From an uncultured Alphaproteobacteria bacterium (GTDB lineage Bacteria; Pseudomonadota; Alphaproteobacteria; RF32; CAG-239), in the NCBI GenBank assembly GCA_944392185.1, contig CALXVW010000051.1, positions 1 to 64,000 of the forward strand: a stretch of DNA of 64,000 nt. The letters run 5' to 3'. Below are positions 51,295 through 60,552 of the stretch, piece by piece (position 1 is the stretch's first letter; each line of letters begins with the position of its first letter). The notes beneath the pieces were generated by a model. The model was not told the origin of the DNA and did not search any database. It saw only the letters and a program-made list of their open reading frames with translations. Made by a program: the position numbers and the translations under genes.

Positions 51295-51528
51295 AAGAAA
51301 TGATTAAATTTATGCTGAGGAAATATTATTTCTTTTAAGAAATATGATGTATGTTTATTATATTTCTTACAGAAAACCTCAAGTTCACTTAGTGGTGAAG
51401 ATAAAAGTATTCCATGACATCCTTTTGCGCTAATGCGTATAGACAAACCATAGGTTTCCAGCAGATTAATTTCGTCTGTTTACGGGGAATATTTACTGTT
51501 GAATAAGATACTGAATATAAATTGATAC
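51294..51528. other. region upstream of the RNA promoter
   Basis: Between the promoter and the C5-methyltransferase stop. On the minus strand a 62-codon frame (51291-51479) is open but has no start codon; it may be a gene remnant. Nothing else is clear. Confidence 0.5.
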
Positions 51529-52782
51529 TTAAGCTACTTTATCTAAGGTTTTTACATCCAAAATGTTATCCTCAATAATAGCGTCTTTGATGTCGTAGTT
51601 TTTATCAAGCATAGCAATTAAACAGCGACCGATGTGATAACTTAAATTAACTGGTACTGCATTACCGATTTGTTTGTATTGAGCCCCCATAGATCCTTTA
51701 AATTCCCAAGTATCTGGAAAAGATTGAATCCTTGCATATTCTCTAATAGTCAATGGCCGAGTTTCTTCTGGGTGACATCGTTCTGTTTGTTTTTGTGCCG
51801 GTGCACAGGTTAGAGTTAGGCTGGGTTCATCCCAGGAAAGACGTCTTGCCATACCTGTTTTTCCTCCAGAAAGGTAAAAACTTCCTTTCATATATTCTTT
51901 TTGTAACCCTATCGGAAGATCTCGCCAGTATCCTCCCTCTGGAACCTGTGAGAGAATCTCAGCTTTTCTTTTAGGGTAGCTTTGTCCTTCAGATTTTGGG
52001 CAATTTTTTAATGCTGATCTTAAAGAAACGGTATAATTTTTTTCTTTGGGAAAAATGAAAGGTATATCTAAGTCTTTTCTAATTCCAATTATAATTAATC
52101 GCTCTCTTTTTTGAGGGACATCCAAATATTGTGCTCTAAGTACTTTATATCTTACATTATAACCAAGTTCCGTTAAAGTATTTACCATAGTTTGAAGCGT
52201 TCTGCCGTTATCGTGTTTTAATAATCCTTTGACGTTCTCACCAACAGCAATTTTGGGCATGGTTTCTTTAACACAACGAGCAAATTCAAAAAATAAGGTT
52301 CCTCTTGTATCTTCGAATCCCATACTTTTTCCAGCATAGCTGAAAGCTTGACATGGAAAACCGGCCTGAACGATGTCGACCTTATTTTTCCAAGATGTAA
52401 AATCTACATTATGGACATCAGCATGAATGATGTTTGTACCTTTAGGGAAATTATGTTTTAATGTTTCTATGCAGTTTTTATCAAATTCATTTAACAATAC
52501 ATGGTGAATACCAGCATTTTCAAAGCCTAAAGCTGTTCCTCCGGCTCCAGCAAATAATTCTATTGCAGTATAAGGGGATGGTGTTTTGTTTTTTAATACT
52601 TTAAATTCTGCTTCAGATTTGTCGTTTAATTTTTTTAGAAGTGCTTTTACTTCATCTTCATCAAAAATTCTATGGTTTTTATCCGATCTTTCTGCTTTTA
52701 TAAGACCTTTTTTTTCCCATCGTCTGATTGTATCAATTGAAAGATTAAGTTTTTGGCTAACTTCATGGATAGATAACTGCAT
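51529..52782 (-). CDS. DNA (cytosine-5) methyltransferase with N-terminal helix-turn-helix
   Basis: 417 aa from the ATG at 52782 (AGGAG upstream; a longer in-frame start lacks one). The N-terminal ~60 residues form a MerR/excisionase-like HTH (SIHEVSQKLNLSIDTIRRWE). The C5-methyltransferase follows with motif I AIELFAGAGGTALGF, motif IV AGFPCQAFSYAG (catalytic Cys), motif VI GENVKGL, motif VIII QKRERLIIIG and motif X QIGNAVP. It is the modification enzyme for the endonuclease encoded just upstream on the same strand. The HTH may repress the R-M promoter. Confidence 0.93.
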   Translation of the reverse strand: MQLSIHEVSQKLNLSIDTIRRWEKKGLIKAERSDKNHRIFDEDEVKALLKKLNDKSEAEFKVLKNKTPSPYTAIELFAGAGGTALGFENAGIHHVLLNEFDKNCIETLKHNFPKGTNIIHADVHNVDFTSWKNKVDIVQAGFPCQAFSYAGKSMGFEDTRGTLFFEFARCVKETMPKIAVGENVKGLLKHDNGRTLQTMVNTLTELGYNVRYKVLRAQYLDVPQKRERLIIIGIRKDLDIPFIFPKEKNYTVSLRSALKNCPKSEGQSYPKRKAEILSQVPEGGYWRDLPIGLQKEYMKGSFYLSGGKTGMARRLSWDEPSLTLTCAPAQKQTERCHPEETRPLTIREYARIQSFPDTWEFKGSMGAQYKQIGNAVPVNLSYHIGRCLIAMLDKNYDIKDAIIEDNILDVKTLDKVA

Positions 52783-52875
52783 TGTAACACTCCTTGATTC
52801 AATAAAAGAACCATAAAATAACCCTTGCATATATGCAAGGGTTATTAGAATAGCTGTAGATAAGTTAAAATATCG

Positions 52876-53589
52876 TTATTGATTATATTTTTCTTCTATT
52901 TCTGTAGATAGCTGCCTAATTACATTATTTAATAATTCGGTTCCATCGACCTCTGTTGCAAGAGACGCAATTTCATTTATTAATTCATCATAAAAGCTGG
53001 GATCCCCGGTTAAATGGTGCCAAAAATCTTTGCCGACATATACTGGATGCGAACGATCAATTGTCCGATACATTTGTGATAAATCATCACTTTTTCCATA
53101 AAAAACACCAACAATACAATCAATATCAGCATTAAATTCGCGTAAACCATTGGTGCGGGCTATACGACGAATAGATTCAAAATGATTTTTAATGGTTGTA
53201 ATATCATCTTTATTAATGGTATTTGGGCCAGCTTTTATTTGGCAATATTTACGTCGGCCATCAAGTTGATCGACAAATTCAATGTCTATTCCAGGAGTTG
53301 TGGATGCAAAACCGCTAAGTACATCTTTACAGAAGGCTTGCATTTGTGTACCGAACGTAGTGTTTATTGAAGTACCTAAAACCCTAGGATATACTAAAGC
53401 CTTTGCTATGCTAGAAGCGTCACAATTACCAAAAGCAAAGTTTGCTAGATATTTTTCTAAAAAAGGATTCGGTTGAAAAGCCGATAATTTACCTAATTTT
53501 TCTGTATTCCTTTTATGATTATCAACAATTTTCTCTCTAAAAAAATCCTTTGCTTTTGCTAGTATTTCTCTTTTTTCTGCCTCAGTCAT
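52876..53589 (-). CDS. Eco47II-family type II restriction endonuclease
   Basis: 237 aa. The signature RRKYCQIKAGPNTINKDDI, with an acidic residue upstream (DIEFVDQLDG), matches the Eco47II/Sau96I-type endonucleases that cleave GGNCC-type sites; the exact specificity is inferred. It is the first gene of the pair and precedes the C5-methyltransferase gene by about 90 bases, giving a complete type II R-M system. Length is normal. Confidence 0.82.
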   Translation of the reverse strand: MTEAEKREILAKAKDFFREKIVDNHKRNTEKLGKLSAFQPNPFLEKYLANFAFGNCDASSIAKALVYPRVLGTSINTTFGTQMQAFCKDVLSGFASTTPGIDIEFVDQLDGRRKYCQIKAGPNTINKDDITTIKNHFESIRRIARTNGLREFNADIDCIVGVFYGKSDDLSQMYRTIDRSHPVYVGKDFWHHLTGDPSFYDELINEIASLATEVDGTELLNNVIRQLSTEIEEKYNQ

Positions 53590-53741
53590 AGCTATTTCCT
53601 ATGTTGTTTTTACTAATATATTGAAATTATACTGGCGATTATTGAAAACACAATCATTAAATTAGTTAAAAGAAAAATTCTTGACTCCATAGCAAGCATG
53701 CAATATAAAAAATATCAGCAAGCATAAAAAGAGGTATAAAT

Positions 53742-54746
53742 ATGAATGTAAATCAAATTAAAGGTGGTAAGGTTAGAGCAAAAAAATTATCATCAGAACA
53801 ACGTAGAGAGATAGCAATAAAAGCGGCACAATCAAGATGGCAAAAAAGTGCTACTAATGAAAGCAATTTTCCTAAGGCTCTATATACTGGAGTGCTTCCT
53901 ATTGGCGATGTAGAAATAGATTGTGCTGTATTAGATGATGGTCGGAGAGTTTTAACCGCAACATCTATATTTAATGCTTTTGATCGAACTAGAAAAGGTA
54001 TGAATTCAAGGCTCGAAATTGAAGGAACAAAAATACCTCCATTTTTGGCCGCAAAAAACTTAGAAAAATATATAACTTCAGAAGTTATTGAGAAGGCCAC
54101 CCCAATCACATATATTGATGGGTCTATAGAAAAAACAGGTTATTTGGCCAGTATATTACCTAAAATGTGTGAAGTTTATCTCAATGCACGTAGAGACAAC
54201 CAATTAACAGCTTCACAAAAGAAACTTGCAGAGAAATCTGAAATTCTATTAATGGCTTTTGCTCAAGTTGGTATAGATGCATTAATTGACGAAGCAACAG
54301 GTTACCAATATGACAGAAAACACGATGCATTAAGGATATTGTTAGCAAAATATATTGAAGAAGGTTTACAAAAATGGATTAAAACATTTCCGGATGCTTT
54401 TTTTGCTGAACTAGATCGTCTTTATAATAACGGAATCACTATTTCTCGTAAAAGGCCGATGTATTATGGAAACTTTATAAATAAATATGTGTATGAGCCA
54501 ATAGAACACGGATATATAAAAGAAGAACTTAATAAGAAGAATATAAAAAAAGATGGAAAAAGAATTGCTCAGTTTCATAGGTGGTTAACTGAAGAGGGAA
54601 GAAATATCCTTATTTTACAGATTGGTAGGGTTTCAGCTCTTATGGAGATTAGTAAAAATATAGAGGCATTTAAAAGAAAAGTTGAAAAACAAAAGGAAAT
54701 CTCTGTAGCTCCGTATCTATTTGAAGAGATGAATGAAATTGAATAA
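53742..54746 (+). CDS. P63C-domain protein
   Basis: 334 aa, GAGG before the ATG. A basic N-terminus with RAKKLSSEQRREIAIKAAQSR is followed by the P63C-like body: EIDCAVLDDGRRVLTATSI, QVGIDALIDEATGYQYDR, and the C-terminal PMYYGNFINKYVYEPIEHG and HRWLTEEGR. P63C-domain proteins are found in phages and mobile elements; a role in phage gene control has been suggested, but the function is not established. It starts the plus-strand defence operon with gajA/gajB, 30 bases before gajA. Confidence 0.8.
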   Translation: MNVNQIKGGKVRAKKLSSEQRREIAIKAAQSRWQKSATNESNFPKALYTGVLPIGDVEIDCAVLDDGRRVLTATSIFNAFDRTRKGMNSRLEIEGTKIPPFLAAKNLEKYITSEVIEKATPITYIDGSIEKTGYLASILPKMCEVYLNARRDNQLTASQKKLAEKSEILLMAFAQVGIDALIDEATGYQYDRKHDALRILLAKYIEEGLQKWIKTFPDAFFAELDRLYNNGITISRKRPMYYGNFINKYVYEPIEHGYIKEELNKKNIKKDGKRIAQFHRWLTEEGRNILILQIGRVSALMEISKNIEAFKRKVEKQKEISVAPYLFEEMNEIE

Positions 54747-54776
54747 GTTTCATTCTCTATTACTAGGAGTTAATTT

Positions 54777-56477
54777 ATGAAAATATCAAAATTGACTATT
54801 GAAAATTTTAGAAATTTGTCAGGAATATCAACGATTTTCTCTGATGAAATTTGTTCAATTGTTGGTGAAAACAATATTGGAAAATCAAATTTATTATATG
54901 CTATTACATCTGTATTAACGGGTAAGAAATTTGATGAAATAGATTTTTATGATAAAAGTAAGCCACTGGTTATTTCTTTTACATTAAAACTCTCGGATGA
55001 AGAATTAGGTGCTTTTGATGATTATTTTGATCCAGACGACCATCATTTAGTTAATATTATCGCAGAGCAAGCAACTCCTGATGATTATATTAACTATAGA
55101 CACAAAGAAAGTGGAAACTCTATTTCACGAGCAGATATAATTAATAATTTAAATGTGATTGTATATGATTCTTTAAGAAATCCTAAAACAGAAATAACTT
55201 TTGAAAAGAGTAAAGGTGTAGGAGCATTTTTAAATTATATTATAAGAAGGTATTTATCTCAAAATGCTTCTAAATTATATCTTGTAGAAGAAAATATAAA
55301 CTCATTAAATGATTATATTATAGGGATTCTTGAAAAACTTACGTGTTTTAATAAGTTTAATATAAAATCAGATGTATCTAATAATGCAGATGAATTATTA
55401 CCCAAAATTTTTGATCTATACGAAGCAGGGAACATTCCTTTAGAGTGCTCAGGATATGGAGTACAGTTTAATATACTTATTTTATTATCTATTTTAGAAA
55501 AAATTTTAAGATATTCTGAAAAAAAAGGATTGCCTGATAATAAAACATTTTCCTGTATTATTACTTTTGATGAACCTGAGATACATCTAAGTCCTTTTTT
55601 ACAAAGAAGCATATTGTACAATATCAAAAAGATTGCAAAAGGAGAAGATGATGATTTTAATGCAATTATAAAAGAACTATTTGATATTGATCATTTTTCT
55701 GCTCAAATATTGCTGACAACCCATTCCAGAGAAATTGTCGAAAATAACTATAAACAAATCATTCGTTTATATAAAGATGAATCCAAAGTAAAAGCTGTAT
55801 GTGGTGCCGATATTTCAATAACATCGGAAGAAAAACATTGGTATAAAGCACTAACCTACGTTAAAGAGGCTTTGTTTGCAAAAAAAGTTATATTAGTGGA
55901 AGGTGATAGTGAACAGGGCGCCTTGTATAGCTTTGCAAAAACATTAAAAATCAATTTGGATGATTATGGTGTTGCTATCGTAAAGGCATCTGGCGCTAAT
56001 AGTATTTTTCCATTAGCTTATTTGTTTGAGAAATTTAATATACAACCTATACTTATTTTTGATAAAGATAAATATGATGAATATCAAAGAGGTAATAAAG
56101 ATCAAGATATTACACATTTTAAAGATTATATGTTTGTTACGCAAACTAAATGTTTTGATAGTGAAATAGTTTTTAATTTATATAATGATGACGGAATTGA
56201 AGTTCTAAAGGTTATTCAGAATGATTATAGGTGTAATATAATTCAAAGAAGTTCTGTTGCTAAACTTAATAAGCAGTACGCACTAAATCCTCCATTAGAA
56301 GAACAAGATTACCAATTCGCTTCATACCAATATCCAGATGAAATTTTAAAATATATGTATGTTTCATTTTTTCAAAATAATAAAACTGTTGTATTTGGAG
56401 AGTGTATTGGCGAGCGTTGTCCCGAAGTGTGTATTCCAGAATGTTACAAAAACGCTATTCTTAAGGCAGTCGAATAA
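54777..56477 (+). CDS. gajA: GajA-like OLD-family ATPase/TOPRIM nuclease (Gabija)
   Basis: 566 aa, close to characterised GajA (about 580). The ATPase domain has SIVGENNIGKSNLLYAI as Walker A (near residue 30) and CIITFDEPEIHLSPF as Walker B. The TOPRIM domain starts VILVEGDSEQGALYSF (near 378) with PILIFDKDKYDEY further on. Gabija GajA is an ATP-inhibited nicking endonuclease that acts when nucleotides fall during phage replication. The stop and the gajB start overlap as TAATG. Alternative: another class 2 OLD nuclease. The helicase partner supports Gabija. Confidence 0.85.
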   Translation: MKISKLTIENFRNLSGISTIFSDEICSIVGENNIGKSNLLYAITSVLTGKKFDEIDFYDKSKPLVISFTLKLSDEELGAFDDYFDPDDHHLVNIIAEQATPDDYINYRHKESGNSISRADIINNLNVIVYDSLRNPKTEITFEKSKGVGAFLNYIIRRYLSQNASKLYLVEENINSLNDYIIGILEKLTCFNKFNIKSDVSNNADELLPKIFDLYEAGNIPLECSGYGVQFNILILLSILEKILRYSEKKGLPDNKTFSCIITFDEPEIHLSPFLQRSILYNIKKIAKGEDDDFNAIIKELFDIDHFSAQILLTTHSREIVENNYKQIIRLYKDESKVKAVCGADISITSEEKHWYKALTYVKEALFAKKVILVEGDSEQGALYSFAKTLKINLDDYGVAIVKASGANSIFPLAYLFEKFNIQPILIFDKDKYDEYQRGNKDQDITHFKDYMFVTQTKCFDSEIVFNLYNDDGIEVLKVIQNDYRCNIIQRSSVAKLNKQYALNPPLEEQDYQFASYQYPDEILKYMYVSFFQNNKTVVFGECIGERCPEVCIPECYKNAILKAVE

Positions 56478-58270
56478 TGTCTTGTATTGAAGATAAGTTA
56501 AAAGAAATGCATCAAAATGATAGGGAGCAACTTGATATCATATTTTCTCAAGAAAAACGAATCCTTGTTGAAGCATCAGCAGGGTGCGGTAAAACAAAGA
56601 CATTAGTTAGTAAAATAGCTTATTTGCTTAGTACAAATAAGATTCCTGTAAATAAAAAAATTTTGATATTAACATTTGGTGTAAATGCTGCTTACAAAAT
56701 AAAAAAAGAAGTTTTTGAAAATGTACCTAAGTTAATAAGAAATATTCACGATTTAGAAGATAAAATCATAGTTACTAATTTTCATGGCTTTTCGCGTAGA
56801 ATTCTAAGTCGATATGGGTATTTATTAAATGATAATCTTTTGCAATTAAACCAATTTTCTATAGATGATGATGCAGAAACCGATGAATTAACACAGTTAG
56901 ACATAGGGCTACTTATGTCAGAAGCTGATTTTTTAAGTACTTATTCTCAATGTATCAAAGATAATAATTATGGTTACTTGAATGAAAATTTTGAGAAGTA
57001 TATTGCTTTAATAAAGTATAAGTTTCTGCCAAATAATCATATTACATATAATGCCATATTATTACTTACATTGAAACTTTTAAGTCAATATAGTGGAATA
57101 TTACAGTTTTATCAAAAACTATTTCCTTATATAATAATTGATGAATTTCAAGATACTGGTAGTATTAGCTGGGCAATACTTAGACAACTGATAACAGAAA
57201 AAACTTCTCTTCTGTTTATGGGAGATCCTTTACAAAGAATTTATGGTTTTATAGGTGCTGTTCCAGGTTTAATGGAAAAAGCATGTGCAAAATATTCTAT
57301 GAATATATTTAAAATAACAACAAATTATCGGTTTAAAGATAATCCGAATATGCTGCAATTAGATAAAAACATTAGAGAAAATAGTAAAGGCAATTCTATA
57401 ATTATCACTCAAAATGCGGTTGTTCCTTGTAATTTGTATTATACACAGCACGATGAGGCAGTCTATATAAAATCAAAATTAATTTATTTATTAAATCATT
57501 ATCAAGGATGCAAAATAGCAATTTTAATTCAATCCCGAACAAAAAATTTAAATTATATCTTGGATTATTTAGCTAGTAACTCAATTGATTATTTTAATGG
57601 ATTATTCAACGAAGAAAGTTATTCTTATAAAAAATTTCATAAAGATGTATTGGAAATATTTATAGATAGTTATAACAAAAGTAAATTAAAAACTATTCGC
57701 AAATCTTTTTTATCTCAAATTTACGAAAAAGTTTCTGCTTTTTATGATGCTCACATGACAGATGAAATATCATCTTTAATAAAATTGTTAAAAGTGTTTT
57801 TTTCTGATATCACAAATAAGATTTATCTTAATAATGAAGAAAAATATCAGCTAATAATTGATGTATTATCAAATAATTCCTTAAAACAATCTATGGAACT
57901 ATTGGAAGAAAAAATTGTAGTTACAACGGTGCATGGTGCAAAAGGATTGGAATGGGATTATATTTTACTTCCTGATATGGAGCGAAATAGTTTTCCTAAT
58001 TGGCAATCTTTATGTAGTGTATGTCCGGAAATAGCAAACCATGATGATTGTAATAGATGTTTAAACAAAAGTAGCAATATGGATCAAAAGTTTTATTGTC
58101 GCTACATTGATATTCTTAGCCTTTTTTATGTGGCGGTTACAAGAGCTAGAAAACAAGTATTTTTTTCTGCTAGTTTACAAACGTTGAATAATCTAAAATA
58201 TCCAAGAACAAAAATTAGCTGTTTATTATCTCTTCCTGGTATTGACTTAAAAGAAGATAAAGAAATCTGA
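56477..58270 (+). CDS. gajB: GajB-like UvrD-family helicase (Gabija) with a cysteine-rich insertion
   Basis: 597 aa, about 100 longer than characterised GajB (494 aa). Helicase motifs: I LVEASAGCGKTKTLVSK, II YIIIDEFQDTGSISW, III LLFMGDPLQRIYGF, V TVHGAKGLEWDYILLPD, and VI LFYVAVTRARKQVFF. Between V and VI is CSVCPEIANHDDCNRCLN plus another Cys, a possible zinc-binding insertion I do not expect in standard UvrD enzymes. GajB senses or processes DNA ends and stimulates GajA. Translation is coupled to gajA. Confidence 0.85.
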   Translation: MSCIEDKLKEMHQNDREQLDIIFSQEKRILVEASAGCGKTKTLVSKIAYLLSTNKIPVNKKILILTFGVNAAYKIKKEVFENVPKLIRNIHDLEDKIIVTNFHGFSRRILSRYGYLLNDNLLQLNQFSIDDDAETDELTQLDIGLLMSEADFLSTYSQCIKDNNYGYLNENFEKYIALIKYKFLPNNHITYNAILLLTLKLLSQYSGILQFYQKLFPYIIIDEFQDTGSISWAILRQLITEKTSLLFMGDPLQRIYGFIGAVPGLMEKACAKYSMNIFKITTNYRFKDNPNMLQLDKNIRENSKGNSIIITQNAVVPCNLYYTQHDEAVYIKSKLIYLLNHYQGCKIAILIQSRTKNLNYILDYLASNSIDYFNGLFNEESYSYKKFHKDVLEIFIDSYNKSKLKTIRKSFLSQIYEKVSAFYDAHMTDEISSLIKLLKVFFSDITNKIYLNNEEKYQLIIDVLSNNSLKQSMELLEEKIVVTTVHGAKGLEWDYILLPDMERNSFPNWQSLCSVCPEIANHDDCNRCLNKSSNMDQKFYCRYIDILSLFYVAVTRARKQVFFSASLQTLNNLKYPRTKISCLLSLPGIDLKEDKEI

Positions 58271-58296
58271 TCTTTGCTCTATGTTGAATTATATTT

Positions 58297-60057
58297 TTAT
58301 TCAAAAGCTTTTAATAGCCTTTGTGTAAGGATTTTTTTGCGTTCTTCAATAAATTTGCGAAAGTCTTTAATATCGACAAATTTAGAAGGGATTAGCTGTT
58401 CTTTACAATTTATATTGTTTTTTTCTATCCATTCTTCTAAAGATTTTTTATTTTTTGCTTCGTTGTCATTGCCATAAAGTAATTGGAGATTTAGAATGCT
58501 ATTCCAGTTGTTTTTATCCTGATAGAATTTGAGGTCATCCTCTGACAGATTTAGTTTCTTAAGTTCTTTTTTGCTAAAGCAATATTCGGGGTGAAGGTGA
58601 TCTTTGTGCTTTGTTGCTCTATAATCTGAACCATCATATAGTAAAGATAAAATTGGAAAGGCATATCTAGATTCCTTTTGTTCAAACAATAAGCTCTCTA
58701 TAAATTCATTATCAACTTTTAATGATTTTCTTTTTCCTTCTAGATTCTCTTTTATTTCTTCTAGAGGAAAGTTACGAGATTTAGATCTTTGTATTACATC
58801 ACGAATCTCTTTTAAAATTGAATCAGATTGGCCTCCAAATATCTTTTTAAGAAATACAATATTTAGCCATTTTAAAATAATAAGTCTATCTTGTTTATAC
58901 GCCACCTTATCACAAAATTGTTTGGTTTTTCCAGAGTGATTTAAATAATAAACAATTAAGGCAATTGCATTGTATGATGTAATTGTATTATCATTATGGC
59001 CGTAATTTTTTAATAATGTAAAAGCTTCTTTAATTGTAGCCTTTAACCCTCCTTCAGAATCCCATTCTTTTTCAAATTGAAATAAACATTCAGAAGATAA
59101 ATTATTAACTTTAAATTTTATATCTTTACTATAAGCGAGGAGAGCGCATCGAACAATGAATTCTTTCGAAAAATTATAAAATCCCATGTTTTTTATTTCT
59201 TTTTCTAAATTATTAAATTCTGTTCTTGCATCAACGGAAGTCCAAGTTGAAATAATTGTAGATATTAGCAGATCTGAAAAAGATAATTTTTCTCCTCCGC
59301 TATTTGTTCTTATAAAGATTTTTAGTGCTTTATCATAATCTTCTGTTTCTTCAAGATAATAGTTGATTAAAGGTTTGTTATAAATAATGTCATATAACTT
59401 TGCTATGGTATCATGAGCAAATTTGTTGTTGGGAAACTGTTCTTCTAATGTTTTTATAAGGCGTGATACATCTTTGTATTTTTCTGTTAAAATGTCTCCT
59501 ACTTTAAAGAAACGTGAGGAGCCACCTAAGTTATTAAACTCTTGTTCTGTTAAAAAGTAGAAGCCATATTCTCTTTCATCATCATATTCAGCAATATTTT
59601 TATGTTCTTCTTCTGTATATTCTTTATATTTTTTACAGATATCTAAATATAATTTTCGTTCTGGATAGTTATCTAAATTATCCCAGTGGCCGTAGGGCCT
59701 TTTATATGCATAAGATCCTTTTAGCCCAAGATATAACGCTGTTAGTCTTTGTTGCCCATCCAGTACAGCACAAAAGTCATTTACTCCATTTGTATTAAAA
59801 GAATCAGCAGTTTCGTGGTAATATTCAATATATTTAGTTAGAAATTGGTAATATTTATACTGATTTTTATTCTCAGCATTATCTACCTTCCAGAAAAGGA
59901 ATGAGTTTATTGGAAAATTACACATTAGAGAATCAAATAATAATTCTATATCATCCGTACTCCATACAAATTCTCTTTGGATTGCAGGTAGTAATAGTTC
60001 TCTCTTATCTATTCTTTCTAGGGCTTTTTTAATTGTTAAAGGCGTTTGAAAACTCAT
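58297..60057 (-). CDS. DUF262/DUF1524-type restriction protein (GmrSD-like)
   Basis: 586 aa. The N-terminal DUF262 domain has LLPAIQREFVWSTDDIELLF and CAVLDGQQRLTALYLG. It is the NTP-using GmrS-like half. Near the C-terminus KHKDHLHPEYCFSKKE and a later Asn (NNWNSILNLQLLYGN) match the HNH-type DUF1524/GmrD half. Fused GmrSD-like proteins act as type IV restriction enzymes on modified phage DNA. It is convergent with gajB, separated by 26 bases. Confidence 0.82.
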   Translation of the reverse strand: MSFQTPLTIKKALERIDKRELLLPAIQREFVWSTDDIELLFDSLMCNFPINSFLFWKVDNAENKNQYKYYQFLTKYIEYYHETADSFNTNGVNDFCAVLDGQQRLTALYLGLKGSYAYKRPYGHWDNLDNYPERKLYLDICKKYKEYTEEEHKNIAEYDDEREYGFYFLTEQEFNNLGGSSRFFKVGDILTEKYKDVSRLIKTLEEQFPNNKFAHDTIAKLYDIIYNKPLINYYLEETEDYDKALKIFIRTNSGGEKLSFSDLLISTIISTWTSVDARTEFNNLEKEIKNMGFYNFSKEFIVRCALLAYSKDIKFKVNNLSSECLFQFEKEWDSEGGLKATIKEAFTLLKNYGHNDNTITSYNAIALIVYYLNHSGKTKQFCDKVAYKQDRLIILKWLNIVFLKKIFGGQSDSILKEIRDVIQRSKSRNFPLEEIKENLEGKRKSLKVDNEFIESLLFEQKESRYAFPILSLLYDGSDYRATKHKDHLHPEYCFSKKELKKLNLSEDDLKFYQDKNNWNSILNLQLLYGNDNEAKNKKSLEEWIEKNNINCKEQLIPSKFVDIKDFRKFIEERKKILTQRLLKAFE

Positions 60058-60140
60058 TTTTGTTTCCTAATTTTTTAGATAATTAATAATATATATTGTT
60101 ACTATTGTAGTTTGCAAAAAGCAATCACTAATTGTAAATT

Positions 60141-60266
60141 TTCCCTGTATTTAATTTTAAATTCCCTGATAATTTTGGGAAGGATGTTGGGATAAGCTAA
60201 GCAATTCAAGGTAAACATGATGGTGCGGAGGAGAAAAACGTGGTGAAATTCCCTGTAGATTCCCTG
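60141..60266. repeat. four TTCCCTG direct repeats near the island's right end
   Basis: TTCCCTG occurs at 60141, 60162, 60249 and 60260, each in an AT-rich setting (for example ATTCCCTGTAGATTCCCTGTT). Short direct repeats close to an att core are typical of arm-type binding sites for a tyrosine integrase. No such integrase gene is present, so they may be leftovers. Confidence 0.5.
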
Positions 60267-60343
60267 TTATTTGGCTTGAGCAATGTGAAGCTTTAGTATG
60301 CTTAATACCGTTGAGATTTACTACTCCGCCATTTACAAGAAAG

Positions 60344-60365
60344 CCCTGCCTTGTGCAGGGTTTTG
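60344..60365 (+). terminator. terminator hairpin, first repeat unit
   Basis: CCCTGC-CTTGT-GCAGGG-TTTTG. This may be the original terminator of tRNA-Ser before the island separated them. Confidence 0.65.
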
Positions 60366-60499
60366 TTGTAAATACTGAGAGATTGGAGGGATTTGAACCC
60401 TCGGAGAAGAGGGGGCGACTACCAGCGAAAGGCAAGCGGAAGCGTGCCGGTGAGCCTTGGCGAATGAGCGCCCGTGCAACTCAAGCGTCAGCGCAGAGT

Positions 60500-60522
60500 A
60501 ATCCCTCCCTATCCGCCATTTA
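60500..60522 (+). other. right attachment site (att) of the genomic island
   Basis: AATCCCTCCCTATCCGCCATTTA, identical to 39321-39343 at the tRNA-Ser 3' end. Two partial copies lie at 60325 and 60687, so the exact right boundary is uncertain by about 190 bases either way. Confidence 0.8.
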
Positions 60523-60530
60523 CAAGAAAG

Positions 60531-60552
60531 CCCTGCCTTGTGCAGGGTTTTG
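60531..60552 (+). terminator. terminator hairpin, second repeat unit
   Basis: The same CCCTGC-CTTGT-GCAGGG-TTTTG hairpin, directly after the exact tRNA-Ser end copy. Confidence 0.65.
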
